Part shown: piece after piece, positions 1-5,184 of the stretch
Layout of the letters: each line of letters starts with the position of its first letter
Numbering within the stretch: position 1 is the first letter of the stretch
Assembly (NCBI GenBank): GCA_002372505.1
Contig: DFGY01000002.1
Coordinates: forward strand, 1-17,653
DNA from: Firmicutes bacterium UBA3738
Lineage (GTDB): Bacteria; Bacillota; Clostridia; Peptostreptococcales; Anaerovoracaceae
DNA: 17,653 nucleotides
Direction of reading: 5' to 3'
Translations under genes and position numbers: made by a program
The notes under the pieces: model-generated
Database searches by the model: none
What the model was told of the DNA's origin: nothing
Seen by the model: the letters and a program-made list of their open reading frames with translations, nothing else

Positions 1-91
1 AGACATTTTCCTTTTTGCTTGACAGGAAAATATACAGTCTGCAGTCACAAAAATGATGTAAAGCCTGCCCACTTTACAAAAAGGTAAACGC

Positions 92-121
92 TTGACAACC
101 ATTCCCATTATTTCTTATATT
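92..121 (+). promoter_or_regulatory. Predicted sigma-A promoter of the tetR-like gene
   Basis: A consensus -35 TTGACA (92-97) is followed after 18 bp by TATATT (116-121). Transcription would start near 128, about 80 nt before the chosen start codon. This is a sequence match only. Confidence 0.6.
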
Positions 122-134
122 ATCCTTGTAATCA

Positions 135-144
135 TATCGCGATA
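135..144. promoter_or_regulatory. Palindrome in tetR leader, candidate autoregulatory operator
   Basis: TATCGCGATA is a perfect 10-bp palindrome lying just after the predicted transcription start. It is framed by AATCAT (130-135) and ATGATT (145-150), which also mirror each other apart from a one-base offset, giving a roughly 21-bp dyad. TetR regulators commonly bind such dyads in their own leaders. That this protein binds here is inference. Confidence 0.4.
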
Positions 145-209
145 ATGATTTGCAGCAAAAATTACATGGTAACTATTATATAATAACTATTACATTGGAG
201 GTAAATGAG

Positions 210-752
210 ATGAAAAAGTTCGAAAGGATTAATCTACTCATGGACACAACTATGCGTCTTGTGGCAAAGCGTTCCTTAGTGGGACTATCAATGAGAATGG
301 TCAGCGACCACAGTGGTGTTAATCAATCGATGATTTATAAAGATTTCGGTTCTAAAGAAGATCTTCTCCGTATGTGTTTTGTACAAGAGTCAGAGCATAT
401 AAGCAAGCTGGTGGGCGAGTCACTTCATAAAGCTATGGCCCCCGGCGGCGAGATTAACACCAAAGCCTTACATGACTTTTGGCATGAAATTGTTCCAAAA
501 TTCGTAGAGGAAGGCGATCGTATGCTCTACTACTATGAATATAAGGAGCACGCTTCTTCCTTCTATATTCACGAAGAGCAATGGCTTTATAACGCCACTG
601 AGGAAAACTATCAGGACTTTGTGGTTAACCACATTGTTGATGCGGCAATTCATTACTCGAAGCGGATTATAAGAAACGGTGAGCCTGACAGCGAAGAAAA
701 GCGGGAAATGGTCTGGAACCTGCTTTCAGACGGTCTGGCGAACATGATTTAA
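210..752 (+). CDS. TetR/AcrR-family transcriptional regulator
   Basis: This is a 180-residue DNA-binding regulator. The N-terminal part (residues about 5-55) has the TetR helix-turn-helix pattern: a first helix with MDTTMRLVAKR, then VGLSMRMVSDHSGVNQSMIYKDFGSKEDLL, with the typical Y-x-x-F-x-S/N-K-E-x-L ending. The remaining roughly 125 residues form a divergent all-helical ligand domain rich in aromatic and acidic residues, so the ligand cannot be named. The ATG at 210 is preferred over the one at 150 because GGAGG (197-201) sits 8 nt upstream of it and the 20 extra residues do not resemble a TetR start. It lies 247 bp upstream of, and in the same direction as, the acyl-CoA dehydrogenase fusion gene. 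By analogy with FadR/YsiA-type TetR proteins it may sense acyl-CoA and control that unit. This is inference from position. Confidence 0.9.
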   Translation: MKKFERINLLMDTTMRLVAKRSLVGLSMRMVSDHSGVNQSMIYKDFGSKEDLLRMCFVQESEHISKLVGESLHKAMAPGGEINTKALHDFWHEIVPKFVEEGDRMLYYYEYKEHASSFYIHEEQWLYNATEENYQDFVVNHIVDAAIHYSKRIIRNGEPDSEEKREMVWNLLSDGLANMI

Positions 753-827
753 TCTTGTTTGTACTACATAAACAATAGATTTGTACACCCTACCCTCTTG
801 GTATGATTTTAAACATTGTTTTTTTGT

Positions 828-874
828 GCATTCAAAAAACCTAAAAAGCGTTCAAAAAGCGCAAAGTGTCAAAA
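828..874 (+). repeat. Spaced short direct repeats / A-tracts upstream of the acd promoter
   Basis: GCATTCAAAAA (828-838) and GCGTTCAAAAA (848-858) are spaced 20 bp apart. A weaker copy, GTGTCAAAA, lies about 18-20 bp further on (866-874). Runs of A recur roughly every helical turn (834-839, 843-847, 854-858, 863-865, 871-874, 892-896), a pattern associated with curved DNA and UP-element-like activation. The function is not established. Confidence 0.4.
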
Positions 875-901
875 TTGGATAATTTAAGTCCAAAAATATA
901 C

Positions 902-916
902 TTGACTAAATTAGTC
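902..916. promoter_or_regulatory. Inverted repeat overlapping a -35-like hexamer, candidate TetR operator
   Basis: GACTAA-A-TTAGTC (904-916) is an inverted repeat with perfect 6-bp arms. Its left arm overlaps TTGACT (902-907), the best -35-like element before the acd gene. The matching -10 is poor (TAGGTT, 926-931), so the exact promoter is uncertain. An operator overlapping -35 is a usual arrangement for TetR repression, and a tetR-like gene lies directly upstream. Confidence 0.4.
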
Positions 917-999
917 CGTTTTTGTTAGGTTTGAATTGTCAGAAAACTCAATTGTATTTAATTAAATTTATTAATCATTATTAAGTAGAGGAGGTTGCT

Positions 1000-2916
1000 A
1001 TGTTGTACCAAACCACAGAAGCTCATGAGCAATTGCGCAAAGAGATTCGTGCATTTGCCGAAGAAGAGATTAAGCCAATAGCTTTTTCTCTGGATCAGGG
1101 AAACGAGTTCCCTGAAGAAGCTATCAAAAAGCTTGGTAAAAAGGGATGGATGGGACTGCCCTACCCCAAAGAATACGGTGGCGCAGGGGCAGATATACTT
1201 AGTTACGCCATAGCGGTTGAAGAACTGGCCCGTGTTGATGGCGGCAGCGGCGTAATTCTTTCAGCACATGTATCGCTGGGCGCATACCCCATATTCGCCT
1301 ATGGTACCGAAGAACAGAAACAAAAATACCTGGTGCCTCTGGCAAAGGGTGAAAAAATCGGAGCCTTCGGACTAACAGAAGAAAACGCAGGTTCCGACGC
1401 AGGTGGCACAGAGACTGTTGCCTTGGACAAGGGCGATCACTACCTGCTTAACGGCGGTAAAATCTTCATTACAAACGCGCCTAAAGCAGACATCTATGTA
1501 GTTTTCGCAGTAACAACGCCGGACATAGGCACAAGAGGAATATCCGCATTCATTCTGGAGAAAGGCATGCCGGGATTCGAATACGGCGATCACTACGACA
1601 AGCTGGGTATCCGCTCCTCCACAACAGCTGAGCTCATATTCAACGATGTGAAGGTTCCCAAAGAAAACCTTCTCGGCAAGGAAGGCGAAGGTTTCAAAAT
1701 CGCAATGTCCACTCTGGACGGCGGCCGTATAGGAATCGCTGCACAGGCACTGGGGATAGCCCAGGGCGCCTTCGAACAGGCAGTTGATTACGCTAAAGAA
1801 CGTGAACAATTCGGCAGCCCCATAGCCGCAAACCAGGGCGTATCATTTAAGATCGCAAACATGGCCACCAAACTCAGAGCCGCAAGATTCCTGGTTTACT
1901 CAGCAGCAGAGCTGAAAGAAAACCACGAAGACTACGGTATGGAATCAGCAATGGCCAAAATGTACGCCGGCGACATTGCAGTCGAAGTAACAACGGAAGC
2001 TCTCCAAGTATTCGGCGGCACCGGCTACCTTAAGGGAATGGAAGTTGAGCGCATGTTCCGCGATGCAAAGATTACACAGATCTACGAAGGAACGAACGAA
2101 ATTCAGAGAGTTGTAGTCGCCGCCAAGCTTCTCGGCAAGGCAGCATCCAGACCTGCTGCCGCAGAAAGCAGATCCGCATCCAAGAAACCTGCTCCTGTAA
2201 CGGGAATCCGCAAGGGAATGATATTCCGCGAAGGCGATGCAAAGGACAAGGTAAAGGAACTTGTGGCTGCACTTAAGAGCGACGGTTATGACTTCACAGT
2301 GGGAATACCGGCAGATACACCTATTAACCAGGCAGAGAGAGTCGTCTCCGCAGGTAAGGGTATCGGCGATCAGAAGAACATGAAACTTATTGAAGATCTG
2401 GCCCAGGCAGCAGGTGCTGCAATAGGCTCATCGAGACCGGTAGCTGAAACTCTGAAGTATGTACCACTGAACAGATACGTTGGTATGTCCGGACAGAAAT
2501 TCAACGGCAACCTCTACATAGCCTGCGGTATTTCGGGAGCCAAGCAGCACCTGAAGGGCATCAAGAACGCTTCCACCATCGTGGCTATAAATAAGAACGG
2601 CAACGCCCCCATATTCAAGAACTGCGACTATGGGATCATAGGCGATGTAAACGAAATTCTCCCGCTTCTCGCAGAAGAAATGGGAATGGGCAAGAAAGAG
2701 CCGGCCGGAGAAATGGTCAAGATCAAGAGACCACTTCCACCCAAGCCGGAACCCATTGGCCCACGCTACGTATGCAACGGCTGCGGTTACGAGTACGTGC
2801 CTGAGCTTGGCGACGACGATGCAGACATTGCACCGGGAACACTGTTCAAAGACCTGCCCGATGATTGGGTATGTCCGGAATGCTCGGAAGAAAAAGCTAA
2901 CTTCGTAGAAGCATGA
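1000..2916 (+). CDS. Acyl-CoA dehydrogenase / ETF-alpha FAD domain / rubredoxin fusion protein
   Basis: This 638-residue flavo-iron protein has three parts. Residues 1-380 are a complete acyl-CoA dehydrogenase, the usual length of the free enzyme. The FAD/substrate segment GAFGLTEENAGSD is at 121-133, YAKEREQFG at 264-272, and the C-terminal IYEGTNEIQR carries the likely catalytic base Glu363. After an Ala/Ser/Lys/Pro linker, residues about 400-560 match the C-terminal FAD-binding domain of ETF alpha (AERVVSAGKGIG, GSSRPVAE, YVGMSGQK, LYIACGISGAKQHL, IVAINKNGNAPIF). ETF-alpha domain I and ETF beta are absent. A Pro-rich linker leads to a rubredoxin (589-638) with CNGC (Cys592/595) and CPEC (Cys625/628). 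AGGAGG (989-994) supports the ATG. A flavodiiron gene follows 56 bp downstream. Short-chain acyl-CoA (butyryl-type) oxidation with electrons leaving through rubredoxin is the inferred role. The reverse, enoyl-CoA reduction, is possible. Confidence 0.95.
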   Translation: MLYQTTEAHEQLRKEIRAFAEEEIKPIAFSLDQGNEFPEEAIKKLGKKGWMGLPYPKEYGGAGADILSYAIAVEELARVDGGSGVILSAHVSLGAYPIFAYGTEEQKQKYLVPLAKGEKIGAFGLTEENAGSDAGGTETVALDKGDHYLLNGGKIFITNAPKADIYVVFAVTTPDIGTRGISAFILEKGMPGFEYGDHYDKLGIRSSTTAELIFNDVKVPKENLLGKEGEGFKIAMSTLDGGRIGIAAQALGIAQGAFEQAVDYAKEREQFGSPIAANQGVSFKIANMATKLRAARFLVYSAAELKENHEDYGMESAMAKMYAGDIAVEVTTEALQVFGGTGYLKGMEVERMFRDAKITQIYEGTNEIQRVVVAAKLLGKAASRPAAAESRSASKKPAPVTGIRKGMIFREGDAKDKVKELVAALKSDGYDFTVGIPADTPINQAERVVSAGKGIGDQKNMKLIEDLAQAAGAAIGSSRPVAETLKYVPLNRYVGMSGQKFNGNLYIACGISGAKQHLKGIKNASTIVAINKNGNAPIFKNCDYGIIGDVNEILPLLAEEMGMGKKEPAGEMVKIKRPLPPKPEPIGPRYVCNGCGYEYVPELGDDDADIAPGTLFKDLPDDWVCPECSEEKANFVEA

Positions 2917-2972
2917 GGCTATGCCATTAAACTGTTATTGTTCATAACCACGTAATCGAGAGGAGAAATAAA

Positions 2973-4193
2973 ATGTATTGCGTAAGAAATATTACAGAAG
3001 ATCTATACTGGGTAGGTGCCAACGATCACAGAACTTACCTATTTGAGAATATCCACCCCATTCCCAGGGGCGTATCCTATAACTCCTATTTGCTGCTGGA
3101 CGAGAGCACCGTTCTCTTTGACACGGTAGACTGGTCAGTATCCCGTCAGCTCATTGAGAACATGCATCATGTACTGGATGGCAGAGATCTGGACTATCTG
3201 CTCATCAACCACATGGAGCCTGACCATGCAGCAACAATTGAAGAAGTACTCATCCGCTGGCCGGGCTGCAAAGTAATCAGCACGGAGAAAGCATTCATGC
3301 TGATGCGCCAGTTCGGATTCAGCGTAGACGAGCACGAGCAGATTATCGTCAAGGAAGGCGACACATACACCTTCGGTAAACACACAGTAACCTTCGTTGA
3401 GGCGCCAATGGTACACTGGCCGGAAGCTATGGTTACCCTGGATGTAACAAACGGAGTGCTCTTCTCCGCCGACGCCTTCGGTTCCTTCGGAGCCCTGGAC
3501 GGTAAAATGTTCAACGATGATGTTAACTTTGAGCGTGACTGGCTGCCTGATGCCCGCAGATACCTTACAAATATCGTAGGCAAATACGGCCCGCACATCC
3601 AACTGCTTCTTAAGAAAGCTTCCACGGTACTCGACAAGATTAAAATTGTCTGCCCTCTCCACGGACCGGTTTGGAGAAGCGACCTTATGTGGTTCATTGA
3701 AAAGTATGACAAATGGAGCAGATATGAACCTGAAGAAGACGGTGTAATGATTGCCTATGCATCCATCTATGGCAATACGGAAGCTGCCGCACAGGCACTG
3801 GCCAGCAAGCTCTGTGAAAAGGGAATGACTAACGTATGGGTATACGATGTTTCAACAACACATGTTTCCGAGCTCATATCCGAATCATTCAGACTTTCAC
3901 ACATTGTTCTCGCATCAGTCACCTACAACCTGGGAATCTTCCCTGTAATGCTCGAGTACCTTGAGCACATGAAGGCACTGAACCTGCAGAACAGAACAAT
4001 GGCTATCGTGGAAAACGGATCATGGGCCGTTAAGTCCGGCGATCTAATGCAGGACTTCATCGACACAAACCTTAAGAACATGACCGTTCTCAACGAAAGA
4101 CTGTCCATGGCCTCCGCCCTTGACAGCAGCCAGAAACCTGAACTGGAAATGCTGGCAGACGCCATTATCGAATCCATGGGCAAGACAGAGTAA
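2973..4193 (+). CDS. fprA: Flavodiiron protein (FprA-type O2/NO reductase)
   Basis: This 406-residue cytoplasmic protein has the two-domain flavodiiron layout. The metallo-beta-lactamase-like domain (about 1-250) carries all expected diiron ligands: H80-x-E82-x-D84-H85 in HMEPDHAATIEE, His148 (VHWPEAM), Asp167 (SADAFG) and His230 (CPLHGPVW). The flavodoxin domain (about 257-406) starts with MIAYASIYGNTEAAAQAL, the FMN phosphate loop. The length is normal for the family. These enzymes reduce O2 to water (some reduce NO) and usually take electrons from rubredoxin. Here the gene in front encodes a rubredoxin domain and a free rubredoxin gene lies within 1 kb, so the likely donors are at hand. 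AGGAG (2961-2965) supports the ATG. The gene is probably co-transcribed with the fusion gene and ends at the hairpin at 4225-4251. Confidence 0.95.
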   Translation: MYCVRNITEDLYWVGANDHRTYLFENIHPIPRGVSYNSYLLLDESTVLFDTVDWSVSRQLIENMHHVLDGRDLDYLLINHMEPDHAATIEEVLIRWPGCKVISTEKAFMLMRQFGFSVDEHEQIIVKEGDTYTFGKHTVTFVEAPMVHWPEAMVTLDVTNGVLFSADAFGSFGALDGKMFNDDVNFERDWLPDARRYLTNIVGKYGPHIQLLLKKASTVLDKIKIVCPLHGPVWRSDLMWFIEKYDKWSRYEPEEDGVMIAYASIYGNTEAAAQALASKLCEKGMTNVWVYDVSTTHVSELISESFRLSHIVLASVTYNLGIFPVMLEYLEHMKALNLQNRTMAIVENGSWAVKSGDLMQDFIDTNLKNMTVLNERLSMASALDSSQKPELEMLADAIIESMGKTE

Positions 4194-4224
4194 GTTAGTT
4201 AGCCAACTTAAATCAGAGGGGATA

Positions 4225-4251
4225 AAAGACCGCGCAACATGCGCGGTCTTT
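4225..4251. terminator. Intrinsic terminator, probably bidirectional, between convergent genes
   Basis: AAAGACCGCGC (4225-4235) pairs perfectly with GCGCGGTCTTT (4241-4251) around a 5-nt loop. Runs of T or A flank the stem on both strands, so it can end fprA (plus) and back up the end of the isochorismatase-like gene (minus). An 11-bp direct repeat TAATTGATATT lies just after it (4270-4280 and 4284-4294). Confidence 0.85.
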
Positions 4252-4302
4252 AATTATTGTCGTTATATTTAATTGATATTAGCTAATTGATATTGGCGAG
4301 TT

Positions 4303-4890
4303 TTATTTGATAAGCTCGCCGGAACCGATTATCTCGACTCCCACTCTTGCCATATCCTCCATGTTGACCCTCTGGATTTCCTCAGTCTTGGCCGAACAAC
4401 AGTCTTCAACAACTATAGTCCGGTAATCGTAGGATATTCCATCGAAGGCAGTGGCACGGATACAGTTTGGAGTAGTGGTGCCGGTAACAATGATGGTATC
4501 GATTCCCTCCGAGCGAAGCATTTCATCAAGGCCGGTTTTTAAGAATGAGCTGAAGCGGGGTTTGATAATTGTTGTCTCCCCTTCCAGTGGCATGAGGCCT
4601 TCCGCATCCTCCGGGCTGTTTATGCCGGTGGTTCCCGGAGCCAGCACTCCCAACAGGCCGCTCTCTTCAAGGGCTTTGCGCCTGGGTATTTCCACATCGC
4701 TGCCATCGGCGGCGTATTCCCTCTTCACCCAGACTATCTTCGCTCCTTCTTCCCTGCATTTATCAATTACGCTGTTTATGGCAGGAATGGTCGCCTTAGC
4801 CGTCGGCACACACAGTGCCGCCCCCGGCTCAACGAAACCCTTCTGCATATCGATAATCAGCAGGGCGGTTTTATTATAATCCAGATTCAT
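4303..4890 (-). CDS. Isochorismatase-family cysteine hydrolase
   Basis: This is a 195-residue hydrolase of the isochorismatase/nicotinamidase fold. The catalytic triad of the family is visible: Asp14 (ALLIIDMQKGF), Lys110 (IIKPRFSSF) and Cys143 (TTTPNCIRATAFDG). Length and layout are normal for the single-domain family. Members hydrolyse amides, ureas or vinyl ethers (nicotinamide, N-carbamoyl compounds, ureidoacrylate, isochorismate). The sequence does not decide the substrate, so none is assigned. The start codon lies 2 nt after the stop of the rubredoxin gene, and its GAGGAG ribosome site is inside the last rubredoxin codons, so translation is probably coupled. The pairing with rubredoxin has no obvious metabolic explanation. 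The gene ends near the bidirectional terminator. Confidence 0.9.
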   Translation of the reverse strand: MNLDYNKTALLIIDMQKGFVEPGAALCVPTAKATIPAINSVIDKCREEGAKIVWVKREYAADGSDVEIPRRKALEESGLLGVLAPGTTGINSPEDAEGLMPLEGETTIIKPRFSSFLKTGLDEMLRSEGIDTIIVTGTTTPNCIRATAFDGISYDYRTIVVEDCCSAKTEEIQRVNMEDMARVGVEIIGSGELIK

Positions 4891-4892
4891 TT

Positions 4893-5054
4893 TTACTCCT
4901 CAGCAACGCTGAATTCATCCTTGCCTACGCTGCACAGTGGGCATTCGAAGTCTGCCGGCAGATCTGCCCATTTTGTTCCCGGTGCTATTCCGTTATCGGG
5001 ATCGCCTACTGCTTCATCATATTCCCATCCGCATACGTCACATACATATTTCAT
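4893..5054 (-). CDS. Rubredoxin (small, 53 residues)
   Basis: The translated protein is 53 residues and begins MKYVCDVCGWEYDEAVG. It has CxxC pairs at Cys5/Cys8 and Cys38/Cys41 (CPLC), the DPDNGIAPGTKWADLP core and the aromatic residues typical of rubredoxin. It is a one-iron electron carrier in the cytoplasm. AGGAGG lies at complement 5062-5067, 7 nt before the ATG. It ends in GAG GAG TAA, which supplies the ribosome site of the next gene. It lies 130 bp after feoB on the same strand. A natural partner is the flavodiiron protein encoded about 0.7 kb away on the other strand. Compared with the fused rubredoxin domain (GDDDADIAPGTLFKDLPDDWVCPEC), it is clearly related but not a recent duplicate. 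Confidence 0.95.
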   Translation of the reverse strand: MKYVCDVCGWEYDEAVGDPDNGIAPGTKWADLPADFECPLCSVGKDEFSVAEE

Positions 5055-5118
5055 TTGCTTGTCCTCCTTGATTTAATCTTTTAACTTATTATTGTGCTAA
5101 CAATTATTATAATACTTT

Positions 5119-5146
5119 TACCTTGTAACTTCTATACCACAAGGTA
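5119..5146. promoter_or_regulatory. Inverted repeat upstream of rubredoxin, candidate regulator site
   Basis: TACCTTGT (5119-5126) and ACAAGGTA (5139-5146) are perfect 8-bp inverted arms with a 12-bp spacer. On the minus strand a TATAAT (complement 5106-5111) lies just downstream but lacks a good -35, so this dyad would cover the -35 region of a weak, possibly activator-dependent promoter for the rubredoxin-hydrolase pair. This is inferred from sequence only. Confidence 0.4.
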
Positions 5147-5184
5147 TCTTTAATAAACAAAAAATTTCCGTTAAATCTTCTTGC

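Noticed and set aside
58..77. GTAAAG / CTTTAC hairpin before the tetR promoter as a terminator
   Set aside because: The 6-bp, A+T-rich stem lacks a good U-run on the plus strand, and no gene is seen ending before it in the window.
141..150. GATAATGATT as a Fur box
   Set aside because: Only the first half of the Fur consensus matches; the TATCGCGATA dyad is a better description of the site.
174..192. TATTATATAATA palindrome and TAACTATTA direct repeats before the tetR ribosome site
   Set aside because: They are pure A/T-rich simple sequence and easily arise by chance in this leader; too weak to call an operator.
755..775. TTGTTT / AAACAA as a terminator for the tetR gene
   Set aside because: The stem is 6 bp with a 9-nt loop, all A/T apart from one pair, with no T-run after it.
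3135..3712. Two long open frames on the minus strand inside fprA
   Set aside because: They mirror the codons of a gene with every flavodiiron ligand intact, have no ribosome site and give low-complexity Ser/Leu-rich proteins.
2973..3722. The first domain of FprA as a metallo-beta-lactamase resistance enzyme
   Set aside because: The H-x-E-x-D-H pattern with Glu and Asp as iron ligands and the attached flavodoxin domain define a flavodiiron protein.
4303..4890. Naming the hydrolase nicotinamidase (pncA)
   Set aside because: The triad is shared by the whole superfamily, and the metal-binding D-x-H-x-x-H of nicotinamidases is not visible.
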